A stretch of DNA of 64,000 nucleotides, from contig CAWAYH010000005.1 in the NCBI GenBank assembly GCA_963786195.1, positions 186,001 through 250,000 of the forward strand, written 5' to 3'. The stretch comes from CAWAYH01 sp963786195 (GTDB taxonomy: Bacteria; Acidobacteriota; Vicinamibacteria; Vicinamibacterales; 2-12-FULL-66-21). A model generated the notes under the pieces. The model was not told the origin of the DNA. It ran no database searches and saw only the letters and a list, made by a program, of their open reading frames with translations. Of this stretch, positions 1 to 9,687 are shown piece after piece; position 1 is the stretch's first letter, and each line of letters starts with the position of its first letter. The position numbers were made by a program, and so were the translations under genes.

Positions 1-432
1 GCGGGCAGAACGTCGGCGCACCCACCACAGGAGAAGCATGCCGCACAGGGCGTAAGGTACGAGGATGTCGCCATCCCAGATCAGGTAGGCGTGCACCAGT
101 CCGATGACTAACAACCAGAACATCCGTCGGAACCAGAGCGCGCGCGGAGGCTCGCCTGTTTCGGTGGGCTTGGCTGCATACAGCAGCGCCCCGGCGCCGA
201 AGAGCATCGAGAACAGGCCCATCATCTTGAGGTCGAAGACGACGCTGGTGAAGATGTAGGCTGCGCGACTCGCGCCCGTGTAGTCGAACAGGGCGTAGGG
301 GTACATGTACGCGCTGAACGGCGCGGCCATCCCCCGGATGTTCATGGCCAGGATGCCCAGGAGTGCGAACCCGCGGAGCACGTCGAGGGTCTCGAGCCGG
401 TCGCGCGCCGGGACGGGCGCCGGGCTGGACAT
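1..432 (-). CDS. DUF418/YeiB-family membrane protein, N-terminal part
   Basis: The gene runs off the left edge of the window; 144 N-terminal residues are visible from an ATG at 432. The protein opens with a short polar stretch, then RLETLDVLRGFALLGILAMN, the usual start of the DUF418/YeiB family (acyltransferase-3-like multi-pass membrane proteins of poorly defined function). Further hydrophobic segments follow at about residues 55-80 and 105-140, consistent with several membrane helices. No frameshift is seen. It is divergent from the permease gene that starts at 533, with about 100 bases between them. Family assignment is from recognised N-terminal motifs only; the C-terminal DUF418 domain lies outside the window. 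Confidence 0.75.
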   Translation of the reverse strand, partial: MSSPAPVPARDRLETLDVLRGFALLGILAMNIRGMAAPFSAYMYPYALFDYTGASRAAYIFTSVVFDLKMMGLFSMLFGAGALLYAAKPTETGEPPRALWFRRMFWLLVIGLVHAYLIWDGDILVPYALCGMLLLWWVRRRSAR

Positions 433-532
433 GCGGGGAGTCTACTCGAAACGACCCCCGGCAGGGGAGTGAGACGCCGATCGTCGCCCCGACTCGAACG
501 ATCGCGCAAGTAGTGGTAGGGTGTCTCCTGCC

Positions 533-3500
533 ATGTCTTCTGTCGTGTCGCACGCGGTGCAGGCGTGGAGGGGCGGTCGCGCCGTCGCGGTCCTCGCGAC
601 CATCGCGCTGGCGGTCGGCATTGGATCGGCCACCGCTATCTACACCGTCGTCAACGGCGTGATGTTGAAGCCACTGCCGTACGGCGACGGCGAGCGCTTC
701 GTCGCGCTGTTCGGCGCCCGCTTCAGCGAGCCGGAGCAGCGATCCGCGCACCCGTTTCCCGATCTGATCGAATACCAGCAGCGGACGCGGTCCTTCGACG
801 TGTTCGGCTGGTTCCGCCCGGGGAGCTTCACCCTGATCGTCGCGGGGCAGCCGCCGCAGCACGTCGATGGTGCCGCGGTGACGCCGTCCCTGGCGCGCAA
901 TCTGGGCGTCAACCCCGTGATCGGGCAGTGGTTCGACAACGATCAGGGGGCCGTGATTTCCAGCGCGCTCTGGCGGCGCCTCGGCGCCGATCCGGGCATC
1001 ATCGGGAAGGCTCTGACGGTCGATGGCCGGACGTTCGTCGTCACTGGCGTGATGCCGCCCGCGTTTCGCCTGCCCGTGCCGAGTCCCGGTCTCGAAGGTT
1101 TTCGGAGCGACGTCTGGATGCCGCTCGATCCCCTTGGCCGCGGAATGAACCCCACCTGGGGCGCGTATTTCAGTTACGCACGCCGCAAACCCGGTGTGAC
1201 GCTCGGCCAGGCTGAGGCGGACGTGAAGCGCGTCGCGGCGGAGATCGCGGCGCTCAACGCTGCTTCACATCCGTCGTACACCGCGCGGCTCGACGATCTG
1301 CGCGAGTCCGTCCTTCTCACCATCAAGCCGACGCTGATGCTGCTCATCGGGGCGGCGGGGCTGCTGCTGCTGATCACGTGTGCCGATGTCGCCGGGCTGC
1401 TGCTCGCGCGGTCGGTCGCACGGGCCCGCGAAACCGCGGTCCGGCTCGCCATCGGCGCCTCGCATCGTCAGCTCGCCTTTCAATATCTGATGGAAGGGTT
1501 GATCGTGTCGCTCGGCGGCGCGGCGGCCGGCGTCGCGGTCAGCGTCCTGCTCGTGCGTACCGTCGTCGCCATCGCGTCGGCGTTCATCCCGCGCGCGGAC
1601 GAGATCGCGATCGACTGGAGCGTGCTGCTCTTTGCGATCGTCGTCGCGTGCGCGACCGGTGCCCTGGCCAGCCTCGCGCCGCTCTGGCAGGCCACCCGCA
1701 CGGCGCCTGCGGACGTCCTTGGCGATGGCGTCCGCACGACCGCCAGCGCGCGGAGCCGCCGGGTGTCGCGCGCCCTCGTCGTTGCCGAGATTGCGCTCGC
1801 GTTCACGCTGCTTGCGTCGAGCGCCGTCCTCCTGGTTCACCTCCGCAACCTCACGAGGGTGTCTCCAGGATTCAACGCGAATGACCTGCTGACGTTCGCG
1901 CTCACCCCGTCACAGGTGCCTGCACACGACGCCAGCCGGTTTCAGCAGGAAGCGAGACTCGTGTCGGCGCTGGAAGGCATTCCCGGCGTGACGAGCGCCG
2001 CATACACGAATCAGCTGCCGCTCGACGGTTGTTGTCTGAGCACGACGATCTACCCCGACGGCAGCGAAGCACATCCGAACAGCGTGCAGCGAATCAGCTT
2101 CCTTGCCGTCAGCCCCGGCTACTTCCGGACGCTGCAGCTTCCGCTGCACAGCGGGCGCTATCTCGACGAGCGCGACGTGAAGCCGGAGCCGACCCTCGTC
2201 GTCATCAACGAGGCGGCCGCGCGATTCTTCTGGCCAGGCAAGAATCCCGTCGACGCCTACGGGCGATTCGGCGGTTCGACCGGCGATCGCTTTCAGGTCG
2301 TGGGCGTCGTCGGCGACGTCCGCAACGACGGCCTTGGCAAGGCCACCGTTCCCGAGATTTACCTGTCGAGCGCGCACCTCGCGGTCAACCCGATGCGGTT
2401 CCTCGTGCGCTCGGCGCTGCCCGTCAGCGACGCTGGTCCCGGAAATCCGTCGTGCGATTCAGAGCGTGAATGCCTTCCCAGCCCATTCACAACGTCACGA
2501 CGATAGGCGCCATCGTTCACGACTCCGTCTCGCTCGAACGGGTCGGCTCGTTCATGATCGGTTGCTTTGCGGTTGCGGCGCTGCTGATGGCGGCGCTTGG
2601 CGTCTACGGCGTCGTGTCGTACGCCGTGCGCCAGGGCACGGTGGAGTTTGGCACCCGCATGGCGCTCGGCGCTGTCGGTCGCGATCTGCTGGTCCTGGTC
2701 GTCGGGGGCGGCCTAAGAATGGCGGCCTATGGCGCCGCGATTGGCGCGATCGCGGTCGTCGCCGCTGCGTGGGCGCTGGTCCGCCTCTTCGAGATCCGGG
2801 ATCTCGGTGTGCTGCCGTTCATTTCTTCTACCGGGATCGTCGCCGGCGTGGCGACCGTCGCGTCGTTCGTGCCAGCGTGGCGGGTGACCCGACTGTCGCC
2901 CATGGTCGCGATCCGGAACGAGCCGAGTTGGGAATGGGAGTCAGCGCGCCGCAGCATTCGCGAAACACTCGGCAAGGTCGTCCGCGCCGTGTCCCTGTCG
3001 GACGAGGTTCCGCGCGCAACCAGCGAGGATCTCGTCACGGAGATCGTCGCCGCTGCCCGAGGCGCCAGCTCCTTTACTGAAGCGTTTCACCAGGCGCTGG
3101 CGACGCTCTGCAACCGGCTCGGGTCGACGTCGGCGATGCTCCTCGAGCACAGGTCTGGCGAGTATCGTCCGATCGCGTCGATTCCTGCCGACGCGCAGCC
3201 GGTGACGCTGCCGGCCGACGGCTTTCTCGTCAATCGGCTGCGGTACTACGGCTATCCGCTGCCGTTCTCGGCGGCCGACATCGACAGCTGGCGGCAATGG
3301 TCGCGCGACAACGATCTCGGCCACGAAACCGAGCTCGACGCGCTGTCGGCGAGCGGCGCGCGCATCGCGATCGGACTTCGCGCCAGGACCGACATCCTCG
3401 GCGTGCTGCTGCTGGGCGCTCCGACCAGCGGCGCGAAGTACAGCTCCGCGGACAAGCGCCTGCTGCGTCAATGCTCCGACGAGCTCACGCTCATGATCGA

Positions 3501-4281
3501 GAACGCGCGCCTGACGACGCGCGTGGTGGAGCAGGAGAAGCTGCGGCGCGACGTCGCGCTCGCGGCCGAGGTCCAGCGCCGCCTCCTGCCCGAACGGCCC
3601 CCCGCGCGGAGCACGGTGTCGCTGGAAGCCATCAGCCTTCCCGCGCGGACCGTCGGCGGCGACTACTACGACTTCCTCGAACTCGGCGATCAGAAGATCG
3701 GCATCGCGCTGGCGGACGTCGCCGGCAAGGGAGTGGCCGCCGCGCTCCTCATGGCTGTCGTGCAGGCGTCGTTGCGGAGCGTCACTGCCGAGGGCGGCCC
3801 CTCTGTGTCACAGCTCGCGTCGAGGTTGAACGATCTGCTGCAGCGCTCGACGGCTTCCAACAGCTACGCGACGTTCTTCTACGCGCAGTTCGACGAGCGC
3901 AGCCGGCGCCTGGACTACGTCAACGCCGGCCACAATCCGCCGTATCTCGTCCGCGCCCCGGAGCCGCAGGCGACCGTGGAGATCGTCGAATTGTCCGTCG
4001 GCGGCACGGTGCTCGGCCTGTTCCCTCAGATGAGTTACGAGGAGGCGGCCGTCGCTCTGCGTCCCGGCGATGTGCTCGTGGCGTATACCGACGGCGTGAC
4101 CGAGGCCCTGAACGGATCGGAGGAGGAGTTCGGGGAGGAGAGGCTGAAGACGCTCCTGAGAGATCTCGTTCACCGTTCGGCGCCGGAGATCTCCTCGGGC
4201 ATCTCGACCGCGCTGAGGACGTGGATCAAAGACACGCCGCAGCACGATGACCTCACCTTCGTGGTGATGAAAGTGCACTGA
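533..4281 (+). CDS. ADOP (FtsX/MacB-type) permease fused to GAF and SpoIIE phosphatase domains (two frameshifts)
   Basis: This locus encodes about 1250 residues. Residues 1-800 form a duplicated MacB-PCD/FtsX permease: the N-terminal helix VLATIALAVGIGSATAIYTV, two periplasmic domains and the paired four-helix FtsX blocks, ending in the typical LSPMVAIRNE. The same frame then continues without a stop into a GAF-like region (about 845-1000) and a PP2C-type SpoIIE serine phosphatase (about 1010-1248). Phosphatase motifs are GGDYYDF, ADVAGKG, NAGHNPPYL, YTDGVTEA and DDLTFVV, including the metal-binding aspartates. The permease reads through three frames near 2430-2475, so two indels are inferred there. 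The permease-phosphatase junction (about 2900-3100) lies in one uninterrupted frame, so the fusion does not depend on the repair. ATG 533 is preferred to GTG 521 because of GGTAGGG upstream. Substrate and phosphoprotein partner are unknown; no ATPase gene is adjacent. Confidence 0.8.
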
Positions 4282-4299
4282 CCATCCGTCCCAGACGGC

Positions 4300-4328
4300 T
4301 TGATTCGTGACGGGGAGCATGATATATC
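4300..4328 (+). promoter_or_regulatory. Putative sigma70 promoter of padR
   Basis: TTGATT at 4300-4305 and TATATC at 4323-4328 are separated by 17 bases. A start site 6-12 bases downstream would give a leaderless or nearly leaderless padR transcript, in keeping with the absence of a Shine-Dalgarno sequence before ATG 4341. Motif matching only. Confidence 0.5.
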
Positions 4329-4342
4329 CGTAACGGATATAT
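4322..4342. promoter_or_regulatory. Palindromic operator overlapping padR -10 region and start codon
   Basis: Two perfect 10-base arms, ATATATCCGT and ACGGATATAT, are separated by a single A. The site covers the -10 box and the first two bases of the padR ATG. PadR proteins are dimeric winged-helix repressors that often bind A/T-rich palindromes at their own promoters, so autoregulation of padR and the coupled permease is the simplest reading. The palindrome is seen; binding is inferred. Confidence 0.65.
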
Positions 4343-4697
4343 GCCAGTCAGACGCGACCCGCCCGGCGGTGATTTCCTTCCCCTGACGCCCGCCAACTTT
4401 CACATCCTGTTGTCTCTTTCGGATGAAGAGCGCCACGGCTACGCGATCATGCAGGAGGTCGCGCGCCTGACGGACGGCGCGACGCGGATGGGGCCCGGCA
4501 CGCTGTACGGGACCATCAAGCGTCTGCTCGCCGCCGGTCTCATCGAAGAGAGCGACGAGCGTCCGGATCCCGAGCTGGACGACGAGCGGCGGCGCTACTA
4601 CCGCATCACCAGGCTGGGCGCGCGCGTGCTGCGCGCTGAAACGGCGCGCATGGCCGCGCTCGTCAGCGCGGCGCGTGTCAAGAAGGTTGCGCCGTGA
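4341..4697 (+). CDS. PadR-family transcriptional regulator
   Basis: Complete 118-residue protein with the PadR winged-helix signature: ILLSLSDEERHGYAIMQEV for helices 1-2, GPGTLYGTIKRLLAAGLI for the recognition helix and wing approach, then RRYYRITRLGARVLRAE. Length and motifs match the acidobacterial PadR regulators that precede ADOP permeases. Its stop codon overlaps the GTG start of the downstream permease by four bases (GTGA), so the two are translationally coupled. A palindrome spans its promoter and start codon. The usual role is ligand-responsive repression of a transporter; the ligand here is unknown. Confidence 0.93.
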   Translation: MPVRRDPPGGDFLPLTPANFHILLSLSDEERHGYAIMQEVARLTDGATRMGPGTLYGTIKRLLAAGLIEESDERPDPELDDERRRYYRITRLGARVLRAETARMAALVSAARVKKVAP

Positions 4698-7362
4698 GCG
4701 CGATCGAACGCGGCATCGCGCTGCTGCTGTCGCTCTACCCGCCCGGCTTTCGCCGCGAGCACGGCCGCGAGGTCCTGCAATTCGTGCGGACGTCGCTGCG
4801 CACCGAGGAGGCGCGCGCCGGACGACTCGTGGCGGACCTCCTGACGCAGCTCGTCCGGGAATGGTTCGACGCCGTACGGAATGCGCGACGTCTTCCGGTC
4901 GCGCCCGAACCCCACACCCGTCATGGAGAGCCCATGTCTAATCTGCTGCGCGACGTTCGGTATGCCTGCCGGCTGCTCGTCAGGAGCCCGGGCTTCACGC
5001 TTGCGGCAGTGCTGACGCTTGCGCTCGGTATCGGCGCCAATACCGCGATGGTCAGCCTCGCGGAATCCACGTTGCTGAGACCGCTGAAGGTTGCCGATCC
5101 CGATCGCCTGGTTGCGTTCACGTGGTCGTCTTCGTATCCCGACTACAAAGTGTTTGCCGAGCGACGCGACATCTTCAGTGGCGCGGCCGCGATCGCGGGC
5201 GACGATCTCCAGCTCTCGGTCGACGGCCGGTCGCGAGCTCGGTACGAGCGGCGTTCGTCTCCGGAAACACGTTCGGTGTCCTCGGCGTCACTCCGGCGGT
5301 TGGCCGGACGCTGCTCGAGGCCGATGACGTCCGCAACGGACCGGTCGTGGCGGTTCTCGGTCACGATTACTGGGCGAGGCGCTTCGGGTCGAGCGACGCC
5401 GCGATCGGCAGGACGATGCACCTCAACGGCCGGCCTGCGACCATTGTCGGTGTCGCGCGCAAGGGATTCCGTGGCACGAGCCTGTTCTCGAATCCTGACG
5501 TCTACGTGCCCGCGACGTCCGTTCCGCAGGTGGGAACCGGCTTCTACTCCCGCGTCGACATCCTCGGCTACCGCGGCATCGTCTGGCTCAACGTCATCGG
5601 TCGTTTGCGCGACGGACAGACGTTGGCGCAGGCGGCCAGCGCGGTGGATGCGCAGTATCGCGCGCTCCATCCGCCCGAGCCCGGCGCGAAGCCCGAATCA
5701 CTACTGCTGACGCCGCTGACGACTCGAGCGCTGGGCGGACGCAACGCTCCGGCGGTGCGCCGGTTCGTGATGTTGCTCGTGGGTGTGGTCGGGATGACGC
5801 TGCTGATTGGCTGCGCCAACCTCGCGAACCTGCTGCTTGCGAGGACGGCGGTCAGACGACGCGAGGTCGGCGTTCGACTGGCGATTGGCGCCAGTCGTGG
5901 TCGTGTCGTCGTTCAGTCGCTCGCCGAAAGCGTCGTGCTGTCGCTGCTCGGTGGTGCAGCCGGACTCGGCGTGGCCTGGGTCGCGCTGCGGATTCTCGCG
6001 GCGTATCAGCTGCCCGGCGGGATTGACATCGCCGACCTGGGGCTGACGCTCAGTGGCCTGACACTCGGTGTTACCGCGGTGCTGTCGCTCGTCACCGGCC
6101 TGGTGTTCGGCGCGGCGCCGGCGTGGCGCGCGTCCCGCACGGATGTGATGGGAACGCTTCGCTCTGAAACGGGAGGCACGCCGCCGCGGGGCGGCGTGCG
6201 AAGCGCGCTCGTCGCGGCGCAGGTCGCGCTCAGCCTCGTGCTCCTCGCGGGCAGCGGGCTCTTCCTCCGCAGCCTCGTCCATGCGGTGGCCATTCCGCTC
6301 GGGTTCAACGTGGAAGGCGTGGCAACGGCGTCGGTCAACCTGGGCCTGGCCCGCTACGATGCCGCGCGTGCGCGCGCGTACCTCGACGCGGCACTCGAGC
6401 GGGTGCGCGCGCTGCCGCACGTGCAGGCAGCCGCATGGTCGACGCTCGTCCCAACCAACGGCCTGATGATGACGGACATCGAGATCGAGGGCTATCGTCC
6501 AGCGGCGGGCGACAGTATGAGCGTCTACACCTCGCAGCCGGGGCCGGGGTATTTCGAGGCCGCCGGCACCAGGGTCATCAGCGGGCGAGCGTTCACATCG
6601 GACGATCGTCGCAGCGCGCCGCGCGTCGCGATCGTGAGCCGGGCCGCCGCCGAACGGTTCTGGCCGGGGCGGAGCGCGCTCGGCGGCCGCATCAAACCGT
6701 GGCGTGAGGACTGGGCGACAGTCGTCGGCGTTGTCGAGGACACGAAAGTGCGCCAACTCGACGAGCGGCCTGTTTCGTATTTCTACATCCCGCTCGACCA
6801 GTCAGGCGACGGCGCGCTGCTCGATGCGGCGCATCTGTTCGTCCGCACGTCGGGGAGTCCAGGTGAGCTGCTTCCGCGGATCGCAAGCGAGCTGCGCGCG
6901 CTCGATCCCGACGCGCCGGTCTACGCCGTCACGACCTTCGCGGAACGCGTCCGCGAGCTGGTGTTGCCGCAGCGAATGGGCGCCACGCTGTTCGGACTCT
7001 TCAGCCTGCTCGCCGTCAGCCTGGCGGCCGTCGGCGTCTACGGCGTGGCCTCGTACGTGACGTCGCTGCGGCGGCGGGAGATTGGCGTTCGCATCGCGCT
7101 CGGCGCCGATCGCGCGCACATCCGCGCCATTGTCCTGCGGGACGCGCTGGGGCCGATCGCCGCGGGGATTGCGCTGGGGGTTCTGCTTGCGGCGTGGTCG
7201 GCTCGATTCGCGCGGGCGTTTCTCTACGACGTGAGCCCTCGCGATCCGGTGACCCTGGCTGGCGTCACCGCCCTTCTTGCGATCGTCGCGCTGGCTGCGA
7301 CGTGGCTGCCGGCCCGGCGCGCCGCACGCCTCGATCCGGTCAAGGCGCTGCGGCAGGACTGA
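4694..7362 (+). CDS. ADOP-family duplicated FtsX/MacB permease, PadR-coupled (one frameshift)
   Basis: About 890 residues. An N-terminal cytoplasmic prefix (residues 1-75, LYPPGFRREHGREV) typical of ADOP permeases precedes the first helix, FTLAAVLTLALGIGANTAMV. MacB-PCD periplasmic domains and two FtsX blocks follow (IGCANLANLLLARTAVRRRE; then SLAAVGVYGVASYV and the C-terminal RRAARLDPVKALRQD). The reading frame changes once near 5230-5245; homology resumes directly with SGNTFGVLGVTPAVGRTL, so one indel is inferred. It starts at GTG 4694 inside the padR stop, forming a two-gene operon under the palindromic site. The family resembles MacB/FtsX transporters of peptides, lipids or drugs, but no ATPase is encoded nearby. 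It overlaps the convergent M48 gene by 23 bases at its 3' end. Confidence 0.88.
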
Positions 7363-9470
7363 CGAGCGCAGCCTCCACCTCGAGCGCGGTCGACGCAAGC
7401 CTCCCAAGGACCACCATGTTCAGGTTCACCGCGCGCGAGACGACATCCATCGCGTCTACCAGGAGGGCTCCCTCGAGGCCGAGCGTTCTGGTCAGCGTCT
7501 GTGGGCCTGCCTCCGGAAGCGGATCCGGTGTCGCACCCAGCGCGGCGATCGCCCTGCCACGCGCGATCTGAGCGCGCCGATCGACCTGCCGAACCTGAGC
7601 GTCCACGCCATCCTGGGTCTTGCTCGACGATCTGTTGTGCTCCAGCAGGAATTCGAAAACCTTCAGCCGGCGCCACTCGTTCAACGAGGGCATGGCGGCG
7701 GCGAGCGCGTTCAGCGCGTTGACGAGTGGTTGGGTCTGTTCGCTCAGGCTTTCGCGCGTCGCGAGGTCGAGACTCGTCAGCGCCGTGCCGGTTGGCGTCG
7801 TCAGCAGTCTGACGGCACAGGCAATCCGGCGGCCCGCGGCGTTCTCGTACCAGCGCCAGCACCTCAGAGAGCCTGCGGAGTTGTGCAGTGGCCTGCGCCG
7901 CGCCCTCCTTGGCTCCGTCCAGCGTCCCGTGCTTCAGCTCGAACGCGGTCGGATCGACGCGCTCCCAGCCTGCAGCGATGAGCTCCTGCGCGCCGAGGGC
8001 GTTGTCGAGCTTCTGCTCGATTGATTCGAGCTGACGGTAGTATTCGGTGGCCATCCTGGCCCGTCGCGCCATTTCGTCGCGCGCGTTCCGGAGGCCTTCG
8101 ATAAGTGCTGCCTCGCCAGAGCCCTCGAGGTCGGCGAGGCTGACGCGGATCGGGCAGAACGCGCTCAGCGCTTCACCAAAGAACGCCTCGAGCGCGCGCA
8201 TGCCGGCTTCACGATTCCTGCTCTCCCGCAACGCATCATCGGTGGTCACGAACGTCGCAGAATCCAGATCCAGACCCAGATCGTGCTCGTAGTGATGACG
8301 CGTCGCGTCCTGACTCAGTGCGGCAAAGTCCCGGAAGAGGAGCGTGGCTGGGACATCGCCGCCCGACATGACGCCCGCTGACGCCGCCGCTTCCGCCGCG
8401 CGCACGCGATCGACATCGCAGGGATGGGTATCGAAGACGCCTGTTTTCTGCTCCGGAATTTCTCGAACCTTCTTCACGAGTTCTTCGGGGAGACGACCGG
8501 TGCGCTCGAGCAGAAAGCCCGGCAGGTTGGACGGGAGCGTGCGGCGAAGCCAGCTGTTCCGCAGGTCCTCGTAGCCGACGGACGCGCCGACGTTGAGCTC
8601 CCTCAACCGCGCGGACGTTTCGGCGAAGGCGGGGGTGCCTGCGAGCTTGACCTCGTAGCTGTCGGCGTCGTACTCCATCTGGCGCAGCATGAAGCAGCTG
8701 ATGCCGTGCCCGGCCATCATCAGGTATTTCAATATCCACCGCGAACAGGCGATTGACGCGCGCGCGAGCATCAGGATGATCGCGAGGCGCCAGTCTCCCT
8801 TCTCGGACCAGACCTCCAGCTTGTCGTCCCACGCGTCGCGCTCGTGGACGACCCGCCACAGCCAGGCGTTGATACCGCGGACGATGGCGGTGAGGCGCAT
8901 GCCGCCGCCCTGGGCGAAGTGGCCGAACTCGTGCGCGAGCACGCCGCCGAACTGCCGGATGGTCAGACCTGCGGCGAGCGGCATGCCGATCGTGAGCACG
9001 AGATTGCGGCGCAGCAGGCCGAACGGGCCGGGCATGAAGCTGGCGGATGCGTTGACCTGACAGTCCACCTGCACCCTGCCAGGAATCGGCGCGCCGACCT
9101 GCCGGCAGATCTGTTCGATGAACCGGAACAGCGCCGATTCGTCCTCGTCTCGCAACGGCAGTGGATCGCGCCCTTTCGCAGGCCGCGCGAAGACCGGCTT
9201 GACCATGAAGAACATGAGCACGACGCCGGCGATGGCGGGCCCGAGATAGGCCAGCAGCCGCCAGAATCCGCCGCCACCCCTGCCGGACAGCAGCCAGGTG
9301 TTGCTGGTGAGATGCCACCACACCAGCACGCCGGCCAGCGCGATGAGACTGAGATAGACCGCCGGCAGCAACAACATGGCGGCCGTGACGACGACCAGGC
9401 CGAGGCGATACGCCGTCGAGACTCGGGTTGGCGCGAGCGTGCCGGTGAATGCGTAATTGTCGGGAGACAT
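7340..9470 (-). CDS. M48-family membrane zinc metalloprotease (one frameshift)
   Basis: About 710 residues. Two hydrophobic helices near the N-terminus (about 20-50 and 70-95) anchor the protein, followed by an M48 peptidase domain with the zinc motif HEFGH in GVLAHEFGHFAQGGG (about residue 180). The downstream RQMEYDADSYEVKLAG supplies the expected third zinc ligand Glu. Residues after about 350 form a long helical extension without a recognised domain. The frame shifts near 7840 and the C-terminus (ENAAGRRIACAVRLL to EAALVSPAAAP) continues in another frame. M48 enzymes usually act in membrane or envelope protein quality control; the specific substrate is unknown. Confidence 0.88.
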
Positions 9471-9575
9471 CGAGTGCGTGGCAGCGGGCTGCCACCTCGC
9501 CAGGGCTCATTCTAATTCCGATCGCCGCCTGCTCCCGATCGAGGAAACGAAGGATCCATCAGGGGCTTGCATCGG

Positions 9576-9603
9576 TTGACACTATACACACAGTGGCTAT
9601 ACT
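9576..9603 (+). promoter_or_regulatory. Strong sigma70-like promoter before ADOP gene at 9688
   Basis: A perfect TTGACA (9576-9581) lies 16 bases before TATACT (9598-9603). Transcription would begin near 9610, giving a leader of about 78 bases before ATG 9688. No other gene lies in 9471-9687. Confidence 0.7.
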
Positions 9604-9612
9604 CACACTGTG
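9589..9612. promoter_or_regulatory. Inverted repeat spanning the -10 box (possible operator)
   Basis: CACAGTG (9589-9595) and its exact complement CACTGTG (9606-9612) are separated by ten bases that contain the -10 hexamer. A repressor bound here would block polymerase. No regulator gene is adjacent, so the cognate protein is unknown. Confidence 0.5.
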
Positions 9613-9687
9613 ACGAGTTTCGGCGAACGATTCGTCCCGCTCGATCGTAAACATCATCGCGTCAATCGTCATCGCCTGTAATCGCCT

